Origin: Zygnema cylindricum | Taxonomy: Eukaryota > Streptophyta > Zygnematophyceae > Zygnematales > Zygnemataceae | DNA length: 64,000 bases | Assembly (NCBI GenBank): GCA_037447655.1 | Contig: JBBHKE010001523.1 | Location: 124,001 to 188,000 of the forward strand | Direction: 5' to 3' | Shown here: piece by piece, positions 46,421 through 58,735 of the stretch | Position numbering within the stretch: the stretch's first letter is position 1 | Layout: the number at the start of each line of letters is the position of its first letter | The notes under the pieces: generated by a model | The model's input: the letters and a program-made list of their open reading frames with translations, nothing else | Told to the model about the DNA's origin: nothing | Database searches by the model: none | Program-made: the position numbers and the translations under genes

Positions 46421-48800
46421 CATGATATCGTTTCTGATTGGTACATTATTTTAACGTAAGCCCTCAAATTTTGACACGTGTACAAAAAAAAAAGAAATGA
46501 AAAAACGTTTTTTCGTTATATTTGACTGGTTTTTCATCATGCTTTTTAATCACATGTTTTATTCATTTTAATTTATCAATTAATTTTTTAGCTTTTAATA
46601 CCTCTGAAGTTGCATTTAATGTTTACCACAATTTTTTTTTTTTTTTTGAAAAATATTGAATAATAAAAGATTTTTTAACGACGTTCTTGAAATTACTATT
46701 TAAAAAAAAGTCAAAATTTGAATGTTTGTTTGGACATAAATATGGTTTTCATTGTTTTTTGGGTTCGAGAATTCTTTAGAGTTGAAAAACAAAAAAGGTT
46801 GAAAAAAAGGTTGAAAAAAACATGAATCTCATAAATAACAATTTGAAACTCTTAAATGCTTTTTTTTGCTTTATAATATTGTAAAAAAAATCCATTTTTT
46901 GTCACATGACCATTTTTTTTTCTCCCATATTTGTATTTCCTCCCTTAAACTATATTGTTTTTCATTTAAAATTTAAATTTTTAAATTTTTTAATTTAAAA
47001 TTTTTTAATTTTAAATTTCAAATTTCGCATTGAAATCAACCTAAATAATGAATAAAAAAAATCATAAAGAAATAAATGATTCACATTTAATAAAATATAT
47101 CAACTTGATAATAAAATGATAATTCAAGTATCAAAAAATTATTTACCGATTTTACTTAATTAATAAGCAACTGTATCCTGTATATTTCTAATTTTTTTCT
47201 ATCCCAATATATTTTTTTATTTCTTTTATTTTCATTTTCTCAAAGTGATGGCTTTTTTTTTTTTTTTCTTAACTGATTTCTTTTTCAATATGCAGGATCT
47301 ATCTTATTTTTTTGAACCAAAACATTTTTTAGGAGCTATTTTTTTTTGGGCAGTTTATTTTTTTTTTTTTTTGGTCAGCTATTTTTTTATTTTTGGGCAG
47401 CTGAGTTCAATAGTTTTTAATAAATAATTTTGGAAAAAGTTAAAGCTTGAAGCGTTAAGATTTTTTTTGCTTTTGAGTTCAAATGGTTTAAAAAGTTACA
47501 AGAAAAGTGTGTTTTTTTTTTTTAATTTTCTCTAGGCAATCAAATTATAAAAGGGAGTTTCTTTTTAAGGACATTTTAATTGGGGCATTTTAACTTCATA
47601 TTATTTATTTTCTTTTAAAATTAGGCTAAAAAAAGTACTGATCTTTAAGGTTAGGTGAAGTTGATTGATTTATTTTGAACTTTTTCTAAAGCCCTTTTTT
47701 TGTGTATGGTACCATAATGACTTATATATCTTTTATAATTCATTATGTGATATAAAATGACTCATATGCAGTGTATTTTTCTGTATGATAATATCATGAC
47801 ATATAACCATTATATCTTTTTGTATAATATTATAATGACTTATGTTGTAATTTTATGTTTTTTTGTCGTTTCCTGTTTCACCAAATCAAGTAAATTTAAT
47901 TATTTTAAATATTTAGTGGATGAAGTTTCAGGAGTATGAACTTTTGATTACAAAATTTTACAACTGATTAACCACTCATTGTCTTTAATTATGGAAATAA
48001 CCTTTATATGCTGTTTACTAACAATGTTGTGTTTTATAAACACTAATTTTGCCATGTTACACCTTCGATGTAATTGTAAATAAAACTTTTTTCGGTTGGG
48101 ATTTTTTTCGGGCTGGAAATTATAAAATTGTTTTAATAACATTTTTTAAGGGAGTGGTCGTAAATCGGCGACGTCACTCTACCTTAAATTAGAGGTATAA
48201 TAAGAAATAAATTAGAGGTTTAATACTGATAATTCCTTTCCACTAATAGATTTCTCTTCAATACTAATAATTCCTCTACACTAATAGTGATGGATGGACT
48301 GGACTTTATACATTAATATGTTAACTTTGTAACTTTTTGACATTCAATAACGAAAATTTTATAAGCGAAATATTCATTGATATATTTGTAGACATATAAA
48401 GTGAATTCCCTGCAACGTTTGAGATTAATAATTTTTGTTAGTAAACCATCTTCACTAATTGGATTATTTCTCTTTAATATCCACCTTCCTTCAAACATGT
48501 TTTTTCTTCTTCCCACATTTGAGTTTACAATTTGACATTTGCTTTCCGGAAATTTCAAATTATGTAATTTGCATCTTGACATTACTACATAACAATTTCT
48601 TTCAAAGGTTTTGGAAATAAAGAAAATTGTTAGTGTATATGTATAAAAACAAGAAAAACAAATACCATGTACATAAATACAACAACTCATAACATATCAT
48701 TCCACAGTCCAAAATAATCTCTTATGATAAATCATCACAAACTTTAAAAAAAAACCCCATCAAGAGTTGGAAAAATGTTTTCCCATTTCCCACTTGGGAG
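46421..48800. other. Very AT-rich intergenic stretch
   Basis: Homopolymer-rich DNA without a supported gene. 47710-47850 is a tandem repeat of about 45 bp (TATAATGACTTATAT, TATCTTTT, GTATGATAATATCATGAC). Around 48755-48822 an imperfect palindrome pairs CCCCATCAAGAGTTGG with TCCTCCTTGATGGG. Confidence 0.55.
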
Positions 48801-49799
48801 GTCGTATTATCCTCCTTGATGGGTAAAACTTCCACTCTCTCCCCCTCAATCCCTCTACCTCCTTTCCTCCTGTCCTTCTTCGATACCTACCTCTCTCCCT
48901 CCCTCTGTTTATTCAGAGCTACCTTGTCCAACATACTGACTTTTCTTCCCTCTCACTCCTTCTCTCCCTCCCTCGTTCCCTCTGTATCGCTCCCTCTCTC
49001 ACCTGTATATTAAAGGCTCTTATTGAATGTCCATTCCTATCTTATTTTTTTAACAAACTCGAAATTGTAAAAGTTTCTAAAATTACAGTTTTTTTCCAAA
49101 TTATCCCTTTTCAGTAGATTGGGCGATTTCACCAAATTTTAAATTTTCACCAAATATTTCTTATACTCACAAAAATAATAAACGCTGAAAAAACTATTTA
49201 AACACATTCCGTTCAGTTTTACCGTAATTTTTTAAGTGAACTCGGTGGAGAGAGGGAGGGAGGGAGGGTCTGCAATGATTGGAAAGTAAAGAACCAGTCA
49301 TTTAATTATAGCGTGCAATGACGACTTTTGAAAACTGAAATGATTTTTCTCTTTAAATACATTTGTACGTTTGGGAGTTAAACCTTAAACGAATAAATTT
49401 TCAAAGAAAAAAATTGAAAGAAAAAAAAATTGAAAGGAGAATTTTGAAATAAAATATTTGAAGTAAAAAATTTGAAATAGAAAATTTAAATTATAATTTT
49501 GAAATAAAATTTTGGAAGTAAAAAATTTGAAATAATATTTTTTGAAATACAAATTTTGAAGTAAAATATTTGAAATAACCAATAACGAGTAGATCCGTTT
49601 TTCTAGGCCAATCACGTTCTTGTGTTTCTCGAGAGAAACGATTTATGTTGTTAAAAAAAAAGGTTTTGCTCAAAATCCGGTATTAATGTTTGTTATCTGT
49701 GCGACCCAATAGAAAGTGGCCACTGATTATAAATTTACAAATAACCACTAATTGGCCCAATCGGAGCACCATTTCTGGTAACGTAACCAAAAATTACAT

Positions 49800-49872
49800 C
49801 TCCCTCTTCCTCCCTCCTCTCTCTCTCTCTCTCTCTCTCTCTCGTTCTGATCCGATCCGATCCGATCCGATC
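49800..49872. repeat. CT microsatellite followed by (GATCC)n
   Basis: CT-rich run 49802-49843 (pure CT over about 26 bases), then five GATCC/GATCG units at 49849-49872. Confidence 0.9.
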
Positions 49873-49959
49873 ATACCAATTGGCATTTGTTGAATATTCA
49901 TAATCTTTAGTGCAATAACATTTTGCTAAATTACGTCCTCGTTTAAGTTTGTGTTTTGA

Positions 49960-50290
49960 GCGTGGGGTGGTTCAGGGGTGCAAGTGATACCTATATGTTT
50001 GGCAATCCCTTTTGCGTATAACAACTTGACGTCGCACTTACAAATGCATTTGGGTTTGCCTCACCCTCCTCCACCTATAAGGAGTCCGCTTTGTGTTTGA
50101 GACAAAGCTATTGATTTAGACGGATTTATTCGCTTTGTTGCTCATTTGGAAGGGAATTTACTGACTATTGCGCATGATTTGGTTTGCGATGTGCGACAAA
50201 CGTGGAAGCAATGTTCGAAAACAGGTGTGTCACTTAAGGTCGTGACATTTGTAGACGATACGTGTTTCTATGACATTGTAGACGCCATTT
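49960..50290 (+). pseudogene. Third, older copy of the retroelement fragment
   Basis: Shares with 18.78-18.99 kb the order GCATTTGGGTTTGCCTCACC, TTTGTGTTTGAGAC, TTGATTTAGACGGATTTAT, GGAAGGGAATTTACTGA and GCATGATTTGG. In one frame it reads LGLPHPPP and DKAIDLDGFIRFVAHLEGN, then HDLVCDV. Frames are broken; its flanks differ from units A and B, so it is an independent insertion. Confidence 0.4.
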
Positions 50291-51039
50291 TCTTCATGAG
50301 GTAGCAAATGGCTGGTTTTACGTGACATTGTCTACATCATGGTCATTTAATTATTTATGACTGTAGACGTCCCTAGTTTTGGAACTTTAAACCATGGCTT
50401 CCTAGTTTCGCGTTTTTGTCTTTTCTCTCTCGACCTGTCACCAAGTTGTGCGCAAACTAGCCAAAAAATTCCCTTTTCATGTTCATATATATATATATTT
50501 ATATAATGCAATTTTCTCGTGATTAATTCCAACAAGGGGCGGGAGCGGGAGAGGGAGAAGGAGGTGTGAGCGGCGGAGTTTCGCAAATGGTCATGCAATT
50601 ATTATTTATTCCGTACATGCGCAAGACGTGGCAAAAATAACGCGTGTGCTTTCCCTCGTGCGAAACGGTTGGAAGTCCTGTGAATCGTCCAGTTTTCCTA
50701 TTCGTTTCTGGTGTCTACTTTGCTTAGAACAGAAATAGATTTGATTGGCTTAAAACTGGCCAGCGACGTCTCTGGCGTTTAAATCTGAAGGTGAGTTGGC
50801 ATGACGTGGCGTGGTTCGGAATAGCGAAGACGACAATTTGAAGGTAAGTACAAAGTTTCAGGATGACGGAAAACTTTCGTCGGTTTCTACATTTCATCGT
50901 ACGGCATAAGATTTTATTGGTGCAGGATTCGATTCTTGCAGAGGGGCACAGAGGGTAGCTCGCGCTTTGACGCGTGGACACACACCCTTACGTTCGGCGA
51001 ATCACCAGGAATTTAAAGAAAACGAAAAAGAATTTTAAA

Positions 51040-51660
51040 AAGGCGAAATTAATTATCGGTGTCGGCGTTAATGAATCGACGCTGTCACGACGCTTCGATC
51101 GGTACACTCTCTCTAATCCCACCGTTGATTTCACTCTAAAAAAACACGTAACAAAAAACATTTCGTGCGCGCAATTAAAGTGCTTATTGAAAATTTTATT
51201 GCTATCGTACGGCTTAATCACTAGATTCGTCGTTACTTGGATGTTCTCACCGGCAGCGAATAGGATGAATCCAAATGGCGAAATTGAATATCCGCGTTAT
51301 TTAATCGACGCTGGGATAACGTTTCGATAGTTTAAATTTTTCCAATCCCACCGTCCATTTTACTCACACGTGTCACAAAATTTTTTCGTGCGCGCAATTA
51401 AAAGTCCTTCTCGAAAGTTTTAGTGCGATCGTACATTTAATTAATATTCATTCATGAATCCAAACGGCGAAATTGAAAATCCGCGTTATTCATTAGACGC
51501 TTGCACACGCTTCAATCCGTACAATTGCTCCAATCTCACCGTCGATTTTGCTCCCTCACTCTGTGCAGAAAACGTATCGTACTGCCATAATTAAAGTGCG
51601 CATGAAAATATTATGTATCGTACGTTAAATCACCAGATTCTTGTTACTTAGATGTCACGC
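51040..51660. repeat. Three diverged tandem repeats of about 200 bp upstream of the kinase gene
   Basis: Units of about 51040-51265, 51266-51450 and 51451-51660. Common words in order are GGCGAAATT, ATCGACGCT (or TTAGACGCT), CGCTTCGATC, CCACCGTTGATTT (or CACCGTCGATTT), TTTCGTGCGCGCAATTAAAG and CGTACGGCTTAATCA. No coding signal. Confidence 0.75.
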
Positions 51661-52124
51661 TCGTACGGCGAGTCAACACGATCCCAGTGGTCCCGCAGCA
51701 TGTGGCGAACACCGACATTTTGCTGACGTGTCAGCTACTTTTATTCGTATCTGACGCTCTAGCCTGTCTGTCGCTCTTACAGTCGCCGAAATTCTTCGCA
51801 GCTCTCGTCCGACAGTTACTTATCCCAGGTGGCAGCTTCCCAGTTGCTGCACTATTTTAAGTCCAAGTAGTTCAAAATTTCCACACCGACATGTATTGAT
51901 TTCAATATTTTACGCACGCCTAAATATGCGATCCTATTGGAGCGTCGCGCGAAAACTTTTTTTCCCTCCGCCTTCGTCGCAGGCGAAAAAACTCGGCGAC
52001 GAAATCAGCGGCCGACCGACATTTTTAAAATTTTGGAATTTTGTCGTTTCGCGCTGTTTCGGACTTTTATCGTTTTGGAATTTTGAGAGTGTAAACTGCA
52101 GTTTCAAAACTCCGCAGTCCGAAC

Positions 52125-52191
52125 TTGACGGTTTGGGACTTGACGGTTAGGACTTGACGGTTTGTAAGTTGACGGTTAAGATTTGACGGTT
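52125..52191 (+). promoter_or_regulatory. Five TTGACGG repeats just before the kinase start codon
   Basis: Five copies of TTGACGGTT, 13-16 bases apart, ending eight bases before the ATG at 52199. TTGAC is the core of the WRKY-bound W-box, but the sixth base is G rather than C or T, so binding is uncertain; it may simply be a leader minisatellite. Confidence 0.5.
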
Positions 52192-52198
52192 GGGGAAT

Positions 52199-55100
52199 AT
52201 GGGCGCGTGCGGATCAGCGCCAATGGGGGAGAAGAAGCCGCCAGGTGACAAATGTCACTCTTCGATGTCTTGGGAGGAGAGGGAGAAGGGGAGAAGGGGA
52301 GAAGGAGAGAGGGAAAGGAGAGGGGAGAGAGGGGAGAGGAGGGAGAGGGAGGTGGAGAGAGGGGAGAAAGGGGGGGTGAGGGGAGAGGGGGGGGGGGAGG
52401 GGGAGGAGAAAAGGGAGAGAAAGGAAAATGAATGGTGGCTTTTTTGCGGACTTTCTTCTCGTTTTTGGGTGTGGATGGATTTTTTGTTTTTTGGATTTTT
52501 ATTTTTTTTTTGTGTATTTGAGGTCTTTTTTGGATTGTTTAGATTTTTTTTTTCATTTTTTTTCATTATTTGGATCGCTCAAATTTCTGCGTTTTTTTTG
52601 GCGTTTTTTGAGTTTTTGAGTTTTTTCTGGCGTTTTTTGAGTGTTTTTTGGCATTTAAGTTTTTTTTTTTTTATTGGTTTTTTTGCGATTTTTTTTTGTT
52701 TTTTTTTGGGTTTTTGGGTGCAGGGAAGGTTGGCTTCCCGGGAGGAATTCCCCATTCCGTACAGAAAGTACAAGGGGAGGAAGTTGCGGCGAAGTTGCAG
52801 AGCTTTAAACTGCGGGAGCTGGAAATTGCGACGGGAAGGTTCCGGGAAGCTTCGTTGTTAGGAGAGGGAGGATTTGGGAAAGTTTATTCGGGATGGCTGA
52901 AGGGTCCAAAGGGGGAAAACTGTAATTCTCCCAAAAAATATAGAGTGGCGATAAAGCGAATTAATTCCCCCGATATGTTCGGGTATCAGGAGTGGCTGGT
53001 GAGATTTTTGTGGTGTTTTTTTTTGGGAAATTTTGAGGGTGTGGTTGAAAAGAAATGAGGAGAAGAAAGGGAAAATATTTGATAGTGAAAAGGAGAAATT
53101 AAAGGGAAATTAAAGAGAAAGTAAAGAGAAATTAAAGAGAAATTAAAGAGAAATGAGCGAGAAATTAAAGAGAAATTAAAGAGAAATTGGAGACATTTTT
53201 TAAGTTAGTTTTTATGGTAGAGTGGAAATAGGGAATTTTGGGGTTTTGGTTATGAGGAGTGGCTGGTGAAATTTTTGACTTGTCTTTTGGGGAATCTAGG
53301 GTGTAATATAAAAAAAAATGTTGTATAAAAAGTAAAAGCAGAAAACTGAAGTTAGTAGGAAAGGGTGAAAAGAGGGGATCAGAGTTGACCAGAAGAGATC
53401 TAAAAAGACCAAAAAAGACCATAAAAGACCAGAAAAGACCAAAAAAGACCTAAAAAACCCAAAAAACCCCAAAAACAAACCCCCTTTAGAAAAGTATCAT
53501 TAAGCCAAAAATCGGAAATGGGTTTTTGAAAAAACCATTCCATCGGATTATTATCTTCCTACCTTCGACTTTCGAAAATATATTACATAATACATCCCAA
53601 GAACACCAAAACAGCCAAAACAAACCAAAAAAAGAAACCGAAGGAAAACAGAAAATCAAAGAGAGTGGAACCTGATGTCTGTCATGTCTCTGAGAAAGGT
53701 TTCTGGGCATTAAACATATAAATATATTTATGTAATATGTATATATATATATACATATAATTAATATATTTATTTGTGGTATTCTTTCAGACGGAGGTTC
53801 TGGTCCTCGGCCGTCTCCGGCACCCCAACCTGGTGCAGCTGGTGGGCTTCTGCTCGGAGGACGCTGATGTCATGCTCGTCTACGCCTACGCGCCATGTGG
53901 CAGCGTCGACAAGGCGCTCTTCCCTCCAGGTCAGCACTGCCACGTCAGCACCCGCACGTGCTAGGTTAGCATTGCCAGGTCAGCATCAGCATTGCCACGC
54001 CAGCACTCGCATGCCAGGCCAGTATTGCCATGTCACATCTGTACATAGTAGGCCAACATTGCCAGGTCAGCAGCTGCACGTGCCAGGTCAGCACTGCCAG
54101 CATTTGCACTTGCGAGGTCTGCATTGCCAAGTAGCATCTGCAAGTGTCAGGTCAATGCGGCCACATCAGCATCCGCATGTGCTATATCGGCAGTGCCACG
54201 TCATTTTGAACACGCTCTAGGTCAGCACTGCCATGTCAGCATCTGCACATGTTATTGTTACACCAGGTCAGCATCCACACGTGCCAGGTCATCATAGCAA
54301 CGTCTGCAATGCCACCTCAACATCTGGACAAGCTGTTCTTCCACCAGGTCAGCATCTGTGCATGCCAGGTCAGCACGCACCAGGTCAGCATTGTCAGGTC
54401 AACTTCTGGAGATGCCAGGTGGCAGCGCAGGAGTGGAAGGGAGAGGTTGGGTTTTACGTTGGGTCGTGGTTACTGATGTGGCGCTGTTGTGGTTGCTGAC
54501 GTGGCCTATGTGATTACTGACGTGGCCCTGATGTAGTTGATTATGTGGCGCTGATGTGGCAACCTATGATTGCTGATGGTGCATTGATATATTGCTGACG
54601 TGGCATCGATGGCGTGGCACTGACAGGGATGGTGACATGGCACTGGTTTGGTGGTTTTGGCAGCTGGCGGTGAGATTCTGACGTGGTCCCAGCGAGTGAG
54701 AGTGGCATTTGGAGCAGCATCTGGTTTGTCTTTTCTGCATTCAAAAAACGTGATCCACCGAGATCTTAAAGCGTCCAATGTCCTATTAGCGGAGGTAAGG
54801 TCTCTGGATAGAGAAGTAGTGTTTTTTGTGTTTACTTTGCCTTTTTCTTGAATTTGGGCGTCTTTCTTTTTTTACAGAAGAGACATATTTATATATGAAA
54901 AGAAACGTGTGCTTGCCCGTTTCCGTTTCTTTGTTTTTTTCCGAAGGACAAGCATACGAGAGAAATGTATTCTCGGGATTTTTGAACTTTGGGGCGTCTC
55001 CTTTTCTAAAGAAGATAAATGGTGCAGTCAGAGGCTAATATCAACCGACGCTTTTGGATTGTTTTTTTTTTCTTTGTTTCTTTTTGCAGGATATGTCGGC

Positions 55101-55922
55101 GATGCTCACCGATTTTGGTCTCGCGAAATCAGGTCCCACAGATAACTGTAGCCATGTGTCTACATGTGTTAAGGGGACCATCGGATATCTCGATCCGGCT
55201 TACCTACTCACTGGTGAGTACATAAGTCGTAATCAAACTTTAGAAAACCCTCGAAAACCGTTTTCACCCACTTAAATTCATTTTTCTGTGATTGCACTAA
55301 CAATTGTTCCCTAAACCTTACGTTAAACCCTTAATCCCTAAGCCTTCAAACCGTAAACCAATTCCCGGATTCCTGGGCGTTTTTTCTCCTCCTCCTCCTC
55401 CTTCTCCTCCTTCCTCCTCCAGGTCGACTTACTCTCAAGAGCGACGTCTACGCCTTCGGAATCCTCCTCCTCGAACTTCTCTGCGGTCGTCCGGCCGTTA
55501 CGTCGTGCGGTGCAAATAGCGTCCGTAAGTGGGCCGGTCCGATTCTCGAGGGTCAGAAGAAGATCGATTTGGATCGGCTGGTGGATCCGCGGCTCAAGGG
55601 AAACTTCTGCGAAGCTTCCGCGACTCTTATGGCCCAGGCGGCGAGGTACTGCCTACAAGATGATCCGGATCAACGGCCGACAAGTGTCCAGGTGACGAGT
55701 TTGTTGGAGGACGCATGGGACATACAGTGTATGGAAGAGTTAGGGTTGAGAGGGGAGGAGAGCGGTAGGAAGGAGGAGGGAGGAGAGAGCAGAGAGAGAG
55801 GAGGGTGGGAAGGAGAGCGCCGAGAAAGGGGAGGGAGGAGAGGGAGGGGAGGGAGGGGAGGGAAGGGAGGGAGAGATAGTGGACTGTCGTACTCTATCGG
55901 GAGCCCAGATACGGAGGGGTAA
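52199..55922 (+). CDS. Receptor-like cytoplasmic protein kinase (RLCK VII/PBS1-like), six exons
   Basis: Membrane-anchored Ser/Thr kinase acting below surface receptors. Exons 52199-52244, 52724-52998, 53791-53929, 54664-54794, 55090-55213 and 55423-55922; 404 residues with matching phases. Starts MGACGSA: Gly2 for N-myristoylation, Cys4 for palmitoylation. There is no signal peptide or transmembrane segment. Kinase signature in order: [12 protein letters not shown] (about residues 54-65), VAIK lysine (about 88), [24 protein letters not shown] catalytic loop (an RD kinase), [17 protein letters not shown] activation segment, [17 protein letters not shown] and an RPT segment. The tail (about 345-404) is Gly/Arg/Glu-rich low complexity. 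The TTG codon nine bases upstream is not the start. Exons are GC-richer than the AT-rich introns. Confidence 0.9.
53245..53310 (+). repeat. Duplicate of the kinase exon 2 donor region in intron 2
   Basis: GGTTATGAGGAGTGGCTGGT, GAAATTTTTG, TTGGGGAA and AGGGTGTA repeat, about 265 bases downstream, the real exon 2 end (GGGTATCAGGAGTGGCTGGT, GAGATTTTTG, TTGGGAAA, GAGGGTGTG at 52981-53043). A decoy 5' splice site with about 20 exon bases. Confidence 0.85.
53922..54425 (+). repeat. Satellite of CCAGGTCAGCA units starting at the exon 3 donor
   Basis: Roughly 20 diverged units of 20-35 bases (TGCCAGGTCAGCATCTGCACG). The unit includes CCAGGTCAGCA, identical to the exon 3 end and donor (53925-53935). 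One unit at 54324-54352 (ACAAGCTGTTCTTCCACCAG then GTCAGC) also repeats about 20 bases of exon 3. Many copies keep the donor dinucleotide. Confidence 0.85.
54455..54655 (+). repeat. Satellite of GCTGACGTGGC units in intron 3
   Basis: About ten units of TGATGTGGC/TGACGTGGC with intervening TTGTGATTAC-type words, running up to the exon 4 acceptor at 54661-54663. Some units contain ACGTGGC, the core of abscisic-acid-response elements; probably incidental. Confidence 0.75.
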
Positions 55923-57791
55923 GGGTAAGAGTAGGCTGATTTTGCAAACTTCTTATAGTATTGATTGTGGAACTTCCTCTCCCTTTTCGGACTTAAGTGG
56001 CTATTTGGGATCTGAGGATGCTCTCTCTCCGGTCTTGATGCGTACGGAGGTTAAGCCTCGGGCTTAAATTAGTCTCGAGAAGTAACAAAAAATGGTCTCA
56101 AATAAGTGTGGATTTTAGTGGGGAAAAAATAGTGGGGACTCTAGTGGAGATATATATTTTTTTTTTGTTTTAGTGGAGGAATTTTTTTTTTTAATAGTTT
56201 TCCACTTTTTGGGTCTAATTGTTTGGCCCGTTTCGGGGAACTTTAGATAAGGGAAATGGAGGGAAGTAAGTGTGGATATAAGATAAGAAAAAAGGTGAGA
56301 AAGCGAGGGGAAATTAGTGTGGATTTTCTGTTGTTTTAGGTGTACCTTTTTTGGTTTGATAGTTGGCCCATGTTTGGGGAAGTATTCTTTAGGAGAAGTA
56401 AACAGTGAGAGGGAGAGGGAGAGAGTTTGAGACAACCTTTGGTGCGTGTTATGAAGTCCTCCATCTCAGAATGTGTGGAAGGTCTGGTGGTTTTTTCGGC
56501 TCGATAAACTGCAATTCTATGTGAGAATAACTGTACGGAACAGTTAAGGTGGTTCTATCCCATAACTGTCACGTCACGCCCAGCGTTGCAGAGAGAATAA
56601 CGAGGGCACTGTGCCTTGCTTGCCGGTGTTATTTCCGTTTTTACTTCGGTTTTTACAGTTTTTATTTTGGCTTTACTTCGTTTTTACCGGAGGCTTTACT
56701 CGAGGTTTTACTTCCATTTCATTTCGATTTAATTCATCTTTACTTGAGGTTTTTCCTCGGTTTTACTTCGGATTTAAATCGTATTTACTTCGAATTTACT
56801 TAATGTTTTACTTTCAGGCGGGCTCTTCTTTCTGGTTGGACAAGAGGAGCAGAAAAAAGAGGGAGAGGGAGAAAGAGGAGAGGGAGAAGGGAGAGCAAGA
56901 GAGAGAAAGATTTCGTTTACATAATAAGAGCTTGTGGATCGGATAATGAGCCGGTTCGCCTTATAGCTGTGAATAATGTATAGATACTCGTAGGTAATTG
57001 TTTTTGTCAAATCCAAGGACACATAATTTGTTAACATATAATATAATTTACAAGTATTTTATTTATTTGGTCATTTGAAAGAAGTGACTGGTTTTTGCTT
57101 CTTTTTACCTTTTTTTTACCGATTTTTAGCTCTTTTACCTCTCTTACACTTTGTATTTTGTCTCACTTGTATCTCTATTTTCTTGATTACGGGAGGAGCT
57201 CAGAGATAATGACCTATGTATATTATAATAGTTTATTGTGATACTTAAATATTCCTGTTTAGTATGCATCTTAAAATATACTTGCTATTTCTGTGTTTAT
57301 TGCAATGAAAATGTCTAAATAATTACATTACAATATGAGATAATTTTTTGCAACAAAAATATATATTAGTCTTTGTAACTTGAAGTTTTCAACTTCATAA
57401 GATATGCTTGTATATAACATTCTCAATTCAAAATGAAATGAAGTATAATTATTATTGTTAATTATTTTATTCTATTTTTTGAAATGAAACATGTAGTATA
57501 TCAAATCGGTTGTGGCTTCTTTTTGACTAGTTAATGTAATTAGGGCTTATGAGAACTATCTGTAAATTTTGCTAAAATAAAATAGCATTAATTTGGATTC
57601 AAAAGCGTTGTGTAATTGCTTTATGATCGCAACAATTTGATTTGCATCGTTGTACTTTACGGAAACGTAATACTCAACCGTTTTACTCTTTTTTTTAACA
57701 CAGTATGTATCAGGTGAGTCTTAATTGATTTTGGTTATTGGTTTTCGTTTTGGTTTTGGCTTTTGATTTTTTGCCCAAAACGAAGGAAGAA
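55923..57791. other. Intergenic stretch after the kinase gene
   Basis: A degenerate tandem repeat of TTTTACTTCGGTTTT type occupies 56620-56815 and a purine-rich segment (GAGAGGGAGAA) follows at 56850-56915. The open frames here are repeat products. No gene or RNA is recognised in the AT-rich remainder. Confidence 0.5.
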
Positions 57792-58010
57792 CAACCGTGA
57801 ATCGTAATTGGTGTTAATGTTTTTTTCGTCTCTTAAAACATATTTTTTTCCGTACACACATGTCGGATTGTGGATCTGACGGTTGCGATTGAAAGGTTAG
57901 ATTCTCAGCTTCCAATTGGCGGTCTAAAATTGAAAATCCGGCAAGTGTGTACAGAGAAAAGATGTTTTAAGTGGCGAACAAATTATTAACGCTAATTATG
58001 ATTCACCGTG
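57792..58010. mobile_element. TA-family MITE
   Basis: About 219 bp. Left ACCGTGAATCGTAATTGG, right CTAATTATGATTCACCGT. Inner CTTAAAACATA, CCGTACACACATGTCGGAT and AATCCGGCAAGTGTGTAC. The flanking TA is no longer clear. Confidence 0.82.
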
Positions 58011-58735
58011 AAGTTTTGCACAATGTACGCGTAGAATTGATAAGTTACAATTACATGGGGATATGGTCTAAGCAGTAAATCGCGATTCTCATTAATGCAA
58101 TTCAGTAATATCGATTCTGTAATCTAGGTTCAAACGATGTAGAGTATTATTTTTGACCGCTCACCAAATTAGTGTTATGAATTGAAACATTAGAGTATTA
58201 TAATTATGGGTTCAAGACCAAAGAAAAAAGACATCTTACAAGTATCACTAATAACACTCCAAGCGATCCTCAAGTGTTTACATATTTATTTCGGGCAGCG
58301 TATTTACCACGCATTATGTTTGACTACTCGAAATTTTTTGATTATTTTTTTGTCCTGTACCCTAAAATCCGTACGGTGGGTGTAGTTCCAAAAAGTTAGT
58401 AGGTACAGTAGATTCCAAACACACCACCTACTCAAATTCTCCAAATAAAGACATCATTTTGTACCAATTGAGACCGGCAAAAATACATGTATTCACAATT
58501 TCCAAACATAGGCCAGTTTTTTGAAAGGCCGTAAATTTAAAACATGGTCTATTTAAAATCTTTTGAACATTGTACAGCCTAATATCTAAAATGATACGAA
58601 CCAAAAAACCAAAAGCGCTTCTTATAACGAGCTTAAAAATACGTATTCGACATTCGTAAGCATTTCAACACATTGTACAAAACACACAATCATAAATTTA
58701 CAAAGGTTTTGACAATTCGCCAAAAAACCTTTCCC
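58011..58735. other. 3' flank of MSH7, no gene
   Basis: AT-rich downstream region of MSH7. I see no coding region, RNA gene or repeat array. Confidence 0.5.

Noticed and set aside
54233-54499. Cys/His-rich frame, a possible zinc finger
   Set aside because: Translation of the CCAGGTCAGCA satellite in an intron.
56549-56946. Open frames after the kinase, possible extra exon with acceptor near 56818
   Set aside because: Upstream part is a TTTTACTTCGG tandem repeat; the kinase already ends with a stop at 55922.
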